A DNA stretch of 64,000 bases from contig NC_056766.1 in NCBI RefSeq assembly GCF_018687715.1, positions 13,208,501-13,272,500 of the forward strand, given 5' to 3'. A program made the position numbers and the translations under genes. This stretch comes from Carya illinoinensis. Lineage: Eukaryota; Streptophyta; Magnoliopsida; Fagales; Juglandaceae. Below the pieces are notes generated by a model. That model was given only the letters and a program-made list of their open reading frames with translations. It ran no database searches and was not told where the DNA came from. Below are positions 48,301 to 57,148 of the stretch, piece after piece. How positions within the stretch are numbered: the first letter of the stretch is position 1; every line of letters starts with the position of its first letter.

Positions 48301-49230
48301 ATTGATGAGATCAATAATCTGAAGAAGCAGATGTCAGAGCACTTTGCAATGAAGGATTTGGGAGCTGCAAAGCAAATCCTTGGCATGAGAATTGTCAGAG
48401 ACAGAGTCAGAGGTACGTTGAGACTCTCACAGGCTGAGTATGTGAATAAGGTACTCAGCAGGTTCAATATGGACAAGGCCAAACCAGTTGGCACACCCTT
48501 GGGAAGTCACTTCAGACTCAGCAAGAATCAGTCACCAGAGTCAGAGGAGGAACGAGATTACATGAGTAAGGTTCCTTATGCCTCAGCCATTGGTTCACTT
48601 ATGTATGCTATGGTTTGTACAAGACCGGATATTGCCCATGCAGTGGGAGTTGTGAGTAGATACATGAGTAACCCAGGAAAGCAACATTGGGAAGCAGTGA
48701 AGTGGATTTTGAGGTACCTAAAGGGTTCCTCAGAAACCTGTTTATGTTTCTCTGGAGAGAGCTTGGAGGTGCAGGGCTATGTTGACGCTGATTTAGCTGG
48801 AGATATTGACAGTAGAAAGAGTACCACGGGCTTTGTTTATACACTTGGTGGTACTGCAGTGTCATGGGGTTCAAATTTACAGAAAACAGTTTCTTTGTCT
48901 ACAACAGAAGCTGAGTATATTGCAGTGTCAGAGGCTGCAAAAGAGATGGTATGGCTACAAGGCTTCTTGGAAGAATTGGGTAAGAAGAATTAGAAAGGCA
49001 CTCTCCACAGTGATAGTCAGAGTGCCATATTCCTTGCCAAGAATCCAGCATTCCATTCCAGGACCAAACACATTCAGATCAGGTATCACTTCATACGGTC
49101 ATTGTTAGATGACGGACAGTTGTTACTTGAAAAGATATGTGGAAGCAAGAACCCTGCTGATATGTTGACAAAGGGTGTTACGCTTGAGAAACTGAAGTTG
49201 TGCGCAACTTCAGTTGGTCTTCTAGAATGA
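45325..49230 (+). pseudogene. Copia H gag-pol polyprotein, one premature stop
   Basis: The ATG at 45325 is the first after the PBS and matches the family start (MAGDELKVSGIEKFDG). Domains in 1222 codons: gag (UBN2-type) 1-235; CCHC knuckle CWNCGKAGHIKKNC 237-250; protease DSGAS 286-290; GAG-pre-integrase (WHCRLGHMS) ~411; integrase core from ~467 (HTDVWGP, DNGGEY, GVAERMNRT); RT from ~848 with YVDD 982-985; RNase H from ~1151 (VDADLAGD, TTEAEYIA). TAG at 48991-48993 ends the frame. The remaining RNase H codons (SDSQSAIFLA, TKHIQIRYHF, NPADMLTKG) continue in the same frame to a natural stop near 49230. Probably recently inactivated. Confidence 0.95.
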
Positions 49231-49308
49231 AGACAGGAGCAGTGTGTTGCAGAGGTGGAGGATATCATGTTTGAGGAAGACGGTGATACAGCGAGTGTAC
49301 CAGTCTCC

Positions 49309-49320
49309 AAGTGGGAGAAT
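49309..49320 (+). other. Polypurine tract of copia H
   Basis: aagtgggagaat directly precedes the 3' LTR. The same sequence precedes the 3' LTR of H'. Confidence 0.75.
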
Positions 49321-49843
49321 TGTTGAGTAATGTGGAGTCTGGTTCACACCGCTCGAGCGGAGTCATTGGCCGCTCGAGCGAAGTCAGGCAGAGTCGAACA
49401 CTCGATGTTGGCTCGACAGTGAGCTCGAGCAGGAGGAGTTCGCTCGAGCGGAGGCATTGGCCACTCGAGCGAAATCAGGCAGAGTCGAACGCTCGACGTC
49501 AGCTCGACAGTGGGCTCGAGCGGGATGCGGAAGGGAAGTTCGCTCGACGCGCGCTCGACACGCCGCTCGAGCGAACATACGATTTAGGGATTCCGCCGTT
49601 TGAACTATAAATCTGATTTTTGCCTCTTAAGTCTGTAACAGAGCAGCTACGAAAACACTGTGGATGAACAGTGTTGTGACCCATCTTGTAGTGTGATTCC
49701 TCATTAATAAAAATCCTCTGCAGCTCCCGTGGACGTAGGCAATTTTCCGAACCACGTACATCCTGTGTCGTGTGTGATTGCGTGTGTGATCGTTTTCTCA
49801 TTCGGTGTTATATTTCAATTCATTGTCATCGTTTTTCACAACA
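49321..49843 (+). repeat. Copia H 3' LTR
   Basis: 523 bp, partner of 44762-45284. Its palindrome module is at 49350-49573. The TSD gtctt follows. Confidence 0.95.
49350..49573 (+). promoter_or_regulatory. CTCGAG palindrome module in U3 of copia H (3' LTR)
   Basis: Same length and order as the 5' LTR copy. Differences from the 5' copy are mostly C/T or G/A changes within CpG (for example cgctTgagc versus cgctCgagc), as expected from methylated-cytosine deamination. Confidence 0.85.
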
Positions 49844-49848
49844 GTCTT

Positions 49849-50868
49849 GGCATTAGAGACTTGGTGGAAGTGTAGGAATCTCTTTTTATGAAGTTTGGAT
49901 CGAAATTGGTTACTGGGGTGTCACTATGGGTAGATTTTTTCTGGGAAAAATATCTTCGCCGGGAACATGTTTATAATTTAATGAGCATGAAAAAAGGGTC
50001 ACGGTTTTGGAAGGGGATTATGGAGGTGATGGCAAAAATTATTCTTAACTCTAAGTGGTTTATTGGGGCTGGGAATATTAATTTCTGGATGGATAATTGG
50101 CTAGGGGGAGGTCCTTTGAAGGACTTGTGTCCGGTTGTGGGAAGTGAAAACCTGCAGGTTGTCGACGTGTTTGATGAGAGGGGGCCTAAGCTGGAAGTCG
50201 TACGCAACCTGGTTCCGTTTGAAATTATGTAGTTGATTTCTGAAGCTAACATGAGGATTAGAAACAAGGCAAATGCTATTATATGGAAGAACTCTTGGGA
50301 CGGTAATTTCACAACCAAATCAGCATGGGATATTTGTAGAAAACATGGGGAATTATGTGAGTGGAGGAGGTGGCTTTGGCTTGATAAAATCCCAAAGAAA
50401 ATGTCCTTTCTTTGCTCGAGATTGAAAAGAGGAGTAGCGCCGACGGATGATGTAATTCAGCGGTTGGGAATTCCTTTAGTTTCTAAATGTCATTATTGTA
50501 TAGAACCAAATTATGAAACCTTGCAGCATATTATGTGTGAGGGTTTGAATGCCCAAATGGTTTGGAAATATTTTGCTAATATTTGTCAAATCAGGTTGCC
50601 ACAGATCAGAAATTGGAGAGGGATGATGGTTTTTTGGTGGAGGAGAGCTGCAAAAAATAATCAAGCATGTTGGATCCGTGGAGTGATGCCCATTGTTATC
50701 TCTTGGTGCCTTTGGAAAGCAAGGTGCTCGGCAAGGATGGAAGGGGCTACATTTCAGGTAAAGGATATTATTAGACAAGTGAAAATTATGATTAATAATA
50801 TGTCCAGCAATTTGAAGAACTTTCAGGTTATGAAGCGAAATGATTATTTAGTTATGGAAGGGTTATAG
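49849..50868 (+). pseudogene. LINE G ORF2 continuation: RT C-terminus and zf-RVT
   Basis: Resumes the frame interrupted by copia H with LGIRDL, then FMKFGSKLVTG, GSRFWKGIMEV, NINFWMDNWLGGG, WRRWLWLDKIPKKMSFLCSRLKRGVAPTDD and CHYCIEPNYETLQHIMC (zinc-binding region). In-frame stops lie near 49875, 50230 and 50866. Confidence 0.85.
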
Positions 50869-51372
50869 GTGCCGATTATTCCTATTAAAAAAAACCAACT
50901 TTCTTTTGTTAAATGGGAATTGCCGAAGAGGAGTATGGTGAAATTGAGTGTTGATGGTGGGGCTCATGAGAATCCAGGAGATGCAGGGGGTGGGGGTATT
51001 ATTTGAGATTGTAATGGGCAATGTATTACTGGTTTTGCGCATCATTACAGGGTTGCTACAAATATAGTGGCTGAATGCCGCGCTTTATTAGATGGGTTGA
51101 GGATTTGTAAAAATTTTAGATTGCATAACGTTTTAGTAGAATCTGATTATAAGGTTATCTTGAGTTGGCTGGCCTATGGAATTTTTCATCTTTGGTTTTT
51201 GTGGGATTTTTGGGAAGAGATAAGGGCTATTTCTATAGTGATTAATGCTCGTTTTAGTCATGTTTCTCATGAAGCTAATATAGTAGCAGATTTTTTAGCT
51301 AAGGAGGGGACTATGGGGGAGAATATAGATTTTTTGGGATGGATTTTCAGTATACACGGCTTAGAGGTTTGA
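50869..51372 (+). pseudogene. LINE G ORF2 C-terminal RNase H
   Basis: Reads KLSVDGGAHENPGDAGGGGII, a TGA at ~51005, AECRALLDGLRICKNF, NVLVESDYKVILSWL and HVSHEANIVADFLAKEG. This is a plant RVT_3 RNase H. A 3' UTR (51373-51525) and an A-run follow. Confidence 0.85.
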
Positions 51373-51573
51373 TTCGCCTTGATCGGATGGGGATGGCCTT
51401 TATTAGAGGTAAATGAGTTTTTGTTGGGAGGTTTTTGTAATAAAGGTATTCCTCCACCATAAGCGAGGGTTTTTTAATAATATTGGGGTAGGGGCTCCTC
51501 TAGTACATGGGGCCCTGACCTTTTATAAAAAAAAAAAAAAAAATAGAGAAAGAAAAAAGAAAAAAGCCTGTAT

Positions 51574-52152
51574 ATATGCTATCTACATCGAATAATATGT
51601 AATCCAGCTTGGCCCATTTGAAGAGTGCCTAAAATGTCCTTCTGAATACCATGTTTATCAGCGAAAAAAAGATCATTCCCATTAGAACCCAACTTGGCTA
51701 ATCTGTCAGATACACGATTCATTTCTCTAAAAATATGGGAGATCCTCATCACCAGCAAACTAGCCTTCAACTTAGCCTCATGCGAATACGTATGACTTCT
51801 CCAAGGGACTTGGTCGTTCTGATCCTACCACTTGACCACCAGTTTAGAGTCAGTTTCAACTTCAATATGCATAATATTGATATGTATATAGAAATTAAGA
51901 CCAACCAAGAGAGCTTTGAGCTTAGCATTAATATCGGAACTGATGCCATAGTATATGACAAAAGCAAAAATCATATGCCCATCCGCATCTCTAAGAATAC
52001 CTCCACCCCCACTCCTTCTAGGATTTCCAAGATTGCTTCCATCAACATTAAGTTTGGCATAACCCTGAGTTGGTTGCATCCATTTCAAAATTTGAAAAGT
52101 CTTCTCCTTGACATGCATTTTCATTAAACTCGATTGTTTCAAAATCACATAT
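51574..52152 (-). pseudogene. LINE I RNase H fragment (5'-truncated)
   Basis: In the minus sense it reads WMQPTQGYAKLNVDGSNLGNP, RSGGGGILRDADG, ISSDINAKLKALLVGL, IEVETDSKLVVKW and, further on, MRISHIFREMNRVSDRLAKLG. This is a different LINE copy from G and on the opposite strand. Its 3' end continues at 40397-40143 across LINE G. The 5' truncation point is near 52150. Confidence 0.8.
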
Positions 52153-52163
52153 TTGGAAAGTGA
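52153..52163. repeat. Target-site duplication of LINE I (right)
   Basis: ttggaaagtga, exact copy of 40132-40142. Confidence 0.8.
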
Positions 52164-52247
52164 CTATGTTCGAGTGATATTTGAGAATGAAATTATGAGA
52201 AACTTTGAGATGAAATGAGATTATTTCACTTTCCAAATAAGCCCTTA

Positions 52248-52459
52248 GTGTCATAAAAAATAAAGTAGACAAAATAATAATGATTAAAAAACTTATGTAT
52301 ATAATTTATCTTATATACGATCAAGTATCTACTTAGATTACAATAATGTTTTCTAAGAGAAGGGCCAAAACTCTCATCACATTATACCTACAACTTATAT
52401 CCACTAATTATATTTGATTATTTGATGATGGGGCACATTTTAATGGATGAATAATGATA
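52248..52459. other. AT-rich non-coding spacer
   Basis: No gene or element recognised between the Tourist-like MITE and solo LTR J. Confidence 0.5.
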
Positions 52460-53785
52460 GGTTTTGTGATATCCCATTTTTACGTATGTTTTATTGAAGG
52501 AATATTTTAATTTAATTAAAATATTGATTCTTTTATTTTAAATTATCGTATTTTAATTGAACTTATTTAGCTGTGAAAATTATTTTGTAGAACTTTCTTA
52601 ATATTAATTATTGTTTTGAGTTTAAATTGTTGTTTAAATTATTTTAGTTTGTTTTTGGATTTAAAATTTTGTTGTGAGTATTTACTAGTTATTTATTATA
52701 TTTTAGCTAGATGTGATGTTTAAATTATTTTTTTCGTTTTATAGCTTTTAAAGTTGTCTTCATCGAATCAATTTCTGAACTCCAGAGATGAGGATTGGAC
52801 CTTATTTCTTTTCCCCATTTTTTCTTTTTCTCTTTTTCTTTTTCTCCTTTCTCTTTCTTTTCTCTTTTTCTTTCTTTTTCTTCTCTTTTTTCCTCCGGTT
52901 TTCTCCCTCCCGCAAGCACGAAGCCTCTCCTTTCCATCGTCTGCCCATAACTGCCCAACACCGCCGCCGTGTGGCACACCGCCCACCCAGATTTCTTCCC
53001 ATCCGACCGATGATCATCCCCACCAAATTTCACCTCCATCCGAGCCGCCGTTTGCCCCCTTGGAACTCCTCCAAGCCGCGGCGTCTTTTCCCTCCAGTGC
53101 TGCCGTCGTTCCACCTCCGGCCACCATCTCTTCACAACTTAATCACCGACCTCTTGCCATCCTAAACCACCCATTTCTAGCTCCGATCCATCGCCGGAGC
53201 AGCCCCCAAGACCACACTTTTCGTTTTGGATTATTTGGCCTTCCACTGCCATTTTTGCCACCACGGCCAACCCTTACTTCCACTAGCTTCATAAACACAT
53301 TTAAGCCATTCCCTATCAATCTCAAGTCTTGGTTCGTTCCCATTCAAGAGTGGGTATTTTACAACCCACGGCTACAGTGCTTTTGCACTGTTACATTGCT
53401 TTTCTTTCGCCTTTTGTACCTTGTTGATCCTTCCAAAATTATTATATAGTGCTGTAAGTATTTTCCAAACTTCCTTTTTGATTTAAATATATTTTGGCTT
53501 TAACAATAAATTGTGATTGGTTGGTTATGCCGGACTGAGTCCTAGGAGTTGGGGGTCGGACGGAGTTAATTGTGTTTGGTTGATGTTGATCTTTGTTGGA
53601 TATTTTGTGTCTTGATGCTTGCATTGCATAGTGCATGCATGTTTATGTTTAAAAGGGAAAAATGAGTTTTTGTGTAATTGCTTGCATGTACATGTGTTTT
53701 TAAAATGAAAACTGGGTTTTCAAGCAAGAAATGATTTTTGGTATATGTGAACAATTGGATTGACTGGTTTGAGTCAGAGGCACGT

Positions 53786-53975
53786 GTAGGGATAGTGGTG
53801 AGCAGGGATGGTGGTAGAGTTTTGCCTGCGATTCCTACCTACGGTGCACTCGGCGTAGGGATAGTGGTAAACAGGGACAATGGTAAAGTCCCGCCTACGG
53901 TGCACGTGTAGGGATGGTGGTGAACAGAGATGGTGGTAGAGTCCCGTTTGCGATTCTCACCTACAGTGCTCTAAT
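53786..53975 (+). repeat. Tandem subrepeat in J related to E
   Basis: Units beginning gtagggat(a/g)gtggt at 53786, 53855 and 53908, each followed by cagRgaYRRtggta and a tacggtgcac-like end. The complement of E units at 32718-32856 has the same order of motifs. Confidence 0.8.
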
Positions 53976-54047
53976 GGTTTGGTTAATGAGCCATTTTATG
54001 GGGAAATGGCGAAAAAGGTTTTTGGGCCATTATCCGAGGTTATGTTT

Positions 54048-55272
54048 TTTTTTTTTTTTGATAGAAATATGCTTCATTACATTCATTCGTTAAAAGAAGT
54101 TACAACTGTGACTTATAAGTCAGGAGAACCAGACTATAAGATCAACTAACGCAACTGCTCAAGAGCTTTCCCACACATAAAGTAATGGACATTGCCTTAA
54201 ACTTCTAAGACTCTCAAAAGAAAGAGTACACGCTCTGTATAATCAGAGACTGAAAAGCTCCTCCAACCTCCAAGGAGGCAGAATGTGGAGACAATCTCTA
54301 TGATCAAACAGATCAATAGCAGACACCTATACTAAAACTAAATACATAGCAAACCCACAAAACTAGAAACCAACAAAAACAAAAATAAAAACAAAGACAA
54401 AACACAACCACGAGCACGGTAGGGCTCCGGTGGCACACCCTCCACAGGCAATCGGCATTACGAGCGCAACGGCACGAGCACTAGCTTGCGTACGGACCAC
54501 AGAAACCTCCCAACGAAGGCCGGCCGTAGCATTGACCGCCACTCTAAGCACTCTGCCTCAGAATTGTGGCGGCTCAAATAGCACCTCACCTCACCGTGGA
54601 CTCCACCTGAAATGGATAGAACAAACAAGCCAAAAAACACAATAGCAGTGTCGTGCAAAACACCAACAGCTGCTACCAACAACCGGGCACAACCACCAGC
54701 AACAAACCAAAACAGTGGCAAAGACCGTACAACAAAGTTGGATGATGAAAAAAAGAAACACAGAAAAATAAAATACCGACAAAATAGAGGCCGTGTCAGG
54801 CTGAAAAAGAAAATCAGGAGGAAAACCGCCGCTCGAAAGCTGAAAACCGAAGCCTGAGGAACCAAAAAAGATCGAGATCATCCTCTCTGGGTAGCCCGTG
54901 GTGGCGCGTGAGATCCACACGCCGCAGTGAGCCCAAGCTTTGTCCCACGCGTGCAGGCTACGCCCCACTCCGTATGGCACCACGTTCGGTGGGTTTGTAG
55001 ATCAGCAGCTAAGGAACATCCCAGAGGGGCGTGTGTTGACGTTTGGCAGCTGGACAGCCCAGGGCGGTAATCCTTCCTTTTTGGCCTGAAAAACCCAAAA
55101 AAATGGAAAAAAGAAAAAAAAAAGGCTTTAACAGAAAGAGAGAGAGGGAAGCAGGAGACGAAGCTCCCACCCCCCCCCCCCGGTGGCACGGCTCTGGGTT
55201 GGGGGAGGTTAGAGAGATAATAGAGACAGAGGGGCGAGAGAGAGACGGGAAGACCAAAGCCGTGTCTAATGA
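54048..55272 (-). mobile_element. Retroposon K: 1.2-kb poly(A) insertion
   Basis: Flanked by an exact 13-bp TSD cgaggttatgttt (54035-54047, 55273-55285). A T-run at 54048-54059 (complement of poly(A)) marks the element-sense 3' end. In minus sense it begins with a CT-rich leader and a G-run (complement of the C-run 55172-55181), then reads ORFs of 159 and 135 codons with no domain I recognise. It could be a non-autonomous LINE derivative or a retrocopied transcript. Confidence 0.75.
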
Positions 55273-55818
55273 CGAGGTTATGTTTAAAGGAAATGGTTTG
55301 AACCAAAATGGGATTTTTGATTTGCATAGAAAATGTAGACTTTTGGGATATATCCATATGGCATCATGTTCATGCATATTGTTGTGGTATGGATATATTT
55401 TTATCTTGTGGTTTATTTGGATTATTACTTACATGCGGTACCATCTTGAGTGCCGTAGACTTTGTTACAGATGAGGAGGAGGCTGAGCCTAAGGAGGTGG
55501 CTCCGCCAGAGTACTGACGTTGCAGTTGTTTTATGTTTGAAAATTATTCTACTTGCTTTTATGCCATATAAATTTGGATTTGAAATGATGTTAAACTTGT
55601 AATATTTTGTTACGCTTGTTTTAAGCTAGTTTTGTATTTAAACAAGATTTTGGTCCTTAGTTGTAAGAATTTTATTATCGCTGCGTTAATTTTATTGTAC
55701 ACGTGTTGCATGTACACATACTCGACACTTGGCAATGGGATGTGTGACCCGTGTTGTTACCATCCCAACGCCTCGATTTCTACGTGTCCGTACTGAGATT
55801 TGGGGGCATCACAGGTTT

Positions 55819-56075
55819 ATTGCCTTCCTAGTTTTTTACCACACCTTTTTATTTTTTATTTTTTTTTTGTTTACTTAATGGTTAAGCAAGTAATTATTAC
55901 CGAAGTTGTAAAGTTTTTTTAATTTTTTTATTAATGATTAAGAATGTTAAAAAAATTCTTTAAATAAAATTATACTAAAAAATAAAAATTTCAAATATAG
56001 TAAAGTAGTAAAAAGGTGATAAGTAAATAGTAAGTAAATCGTCATTCTTGAATTGACTGTCATTTGGTTTATATT
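55819..56075. other. AT-rich non-coding sequence
   Basis: T- and A-rich stretches around attaatgattaagaatg resemble the core of the candidate MITE at 36410-36530, but I cannot define ends. Confidence 0.4.
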
Positions 56076-56078
56076 AAA

Positions 56079-56443
56079 ACGAGAAAATTGATGACATTAA
56101 TTATTGAATTGCACATGAAGTTGAAACGAAAGAGAGAGAGATTTTGATGAATGGTTGTGAATTAAGGCTAGTCTGTCGTGAATTCAGACATTGCTTGCCA
56201 TTTCTCAACAGAAAAATTTAGTTGTAAGCACAATTGTGTACTAATCTGCATACCAATTTAATGAGATTGGTCAAAAAATAGATTTTATTAAAAATAATGT
56301 CAATTTAAATTTTAAATATGAAGGAATCAGTATTGGTACGCAGATTAGTACACGACTTTGCGTATATGCAGAAAAACTCTTTCTCAATTTGCTTGTACGT
56401 GGCACATGTTGTTGAAACTACAGTTCGCAGTGGAAAATGGTAC
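56079..56443. repeat. Duplicated block, copy 2, with inserted MITE
   Basis: Aligns with 38305-38510: acgagaaaattg, gacattaattattgaa, tgatgaatggttgtgaatt, ctgtcgtg, then, after the MITE, cacatg, gttgaaactacagttcg and cagtggaaaatggta. Confidence 0.75.
56209..56379. mobile_element. 171-bp hAT-type MITE
   Basis: tttctcaa lies on both sides (56201-56208, 56380-56387), an 8-bp TSD, and copy 1 of the block is uninterrupted at this point. Imperfect inverted ends share gtgtactaatctgcRtaccaat. Non-coding. Confidence 0.75.
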
Positions 56444-56510
56444 AGTTAATCTTATTCATTTAATACAGTTCCCAAACAACAACAAAATTACATTTTTTTG
56501 CATATTATTA

Positions 56511-56586
56511 TATAGTTAACAAAATCAGATTAATTAGTATAGTATCACTATTACTATAGTTAACAAAATCAAATTAATTAGTACAG
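56511..56586. repeat. Short tandem duplication (~44-bp period)
   Basis: tatagttaacaaaatcaRat followed by taattagtaYag occurs at 56511 and again at 56555, just left of copia H'. Confidence 0.7.
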
Positions 56587-56591
56587 TTAAC

Positions 56592-57112
56592 TGTTGAGTA
56601 CTGTGGAGACTGGTCCACACCGCTCGAGCGGAGGCATTGGCCGCTCGAGCGAATTCAGGCAGATTCAAACGCTCGATGTAAGCTCGACAGTGAGCTCGAG
56701 CAGGAAGCTTTCGCTCGAGCGGAGGCATTGGCCACTTGAGCGAATTCAGGCAGAGTTAAACGCTCGATGTCAGCTCGACAATGAGCTCGAGCAGGATGCG
56801 GAAGGGAAGTTTGCTCGACGCGCGCTCGACACGCCGCTCGAGCGAACATGCATTTTTAGGGTTTTCCGCCGTTTAACTATATATATGATGTTTTACATCA
56901 TATGGCCGTACTGTTGAAACACTGTGGATGTACAGTGAGAGATCCATCATTGTAGTGTGATATTCCTCAATAATAAAATCCTCTGCAGCTCTTGTGGACG
57001 TAGGCAATTTGCCGAACCACGTAAATCTTATGTCGTGTATGATTGTTTGCTTTTCTCGTTCCATAATTTTTATTCTCTTTTCTTCAATTCATTGTCATCG
57101 TTTTTCACAACA
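56592..57112 (+). repeat. Copia H' 5' LTR
   Basis: 521 bp. Palindrome module at 56621-56844, TATA-like tatatatat at ~56877-56886, R/U5 hairpin block at ~56994-57023. After the TATA box it reads gttttacatc, as in the LTR of gypsy element C. Confidence 0.9.
56621..56844 (+). promoter_or_regulatory. CTCGAG palindrome module in U3 of copia H'
   Basis: 224 bp, same order as in H, with some palindromes decayed (for example ccacttgagcg). Confidence 0.85.
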
Positions 57113-57148
57113 ATTGGTATCAAGAGCCAAGGTTCGGGTCTGAGAAAA

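Larger units (their letters stand above)
44762..49843 (+). mobile_element. Copia element H: nearly intact Ty1/copia retrotransposon
   Basis: 5082 bp with two 523-bp LTRs, PBS, PPT, a single long gag-pol frame and the TSD gtctt. I count about seven substitutions between the LTRs by eye (~1.3%), so it is the youngest large insertion measurable here. The gag-pol wording resembles the Tork/TNT1-94 branch (moderate confidence). One nonsense codon in RNase H is the only obvious coding lesion. Confidence 0.95.
40398..51560 (+). mobile_element. LINE G: L1-type non-LTR retrotransposon
   Basis: A plus-strand LINE of ~6.1 kb once copia H is removed. It has ORF1, ORF2 (endonuclease, RT, zf-RVT, RNase H), a 3' UTR and an A-run at 51526-51543. 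cctgtat at 40391-40397 recurs at 51567-51573 after an A-rich stretch, a short likely TSD. It was inserted into LINE I and later received copia H at 44762. Confidence 0.85.
38718..52244. mobile_element. Tourist/Harbinger-like MITE carrying nested insertions and an AAA gene fragment
   Basis: The left end gggcatgttttagttatgag (38718) and the complement of the right end gggcttatttggaaagtgaa (52244) resemble each other and the GGGCC-GTTTGG type ends of Tourist elements. tta lies directly outside both (38715-38717, 52245-52247). Own sequence is 38718-~38797, ~39895-40142 and 52164-52244, ~410 bp, with gtgaatagtagtgaaa-type internal motifs. Inside lie the AAA-ATPase fragment and LINE I. The insertion of I is certain from its TSD; how the AAA block got in is not known. 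Confidence 0.55.
52465..55813 (+). mobile_element. Element J: apparent solo LTR, interrupted by retroposon K
   Basis: Begins TGTGATATCCC and ends GGGGGCATCACA. TSD ggttt lies at 52460-52464 and 55814-55818. Without K it is ~2.1 kb. It shows a long pyrimidine-only leader (52800-52905), a CC-rich tract (52906-53200) and subrepeats (53786-53975) related to those in E. The large frames at 52754-53449 arise from this composition. No internal pol, PBS or PPT. Confidence 0.85.

Noticed and set aside
52754..53449. 231-codon Phe/Pro-rich ORF in element J
   Set aside because: Arises from the pyrimidine tract and CC-rich LTR sequence; overlapping frames in several phases are equally open.
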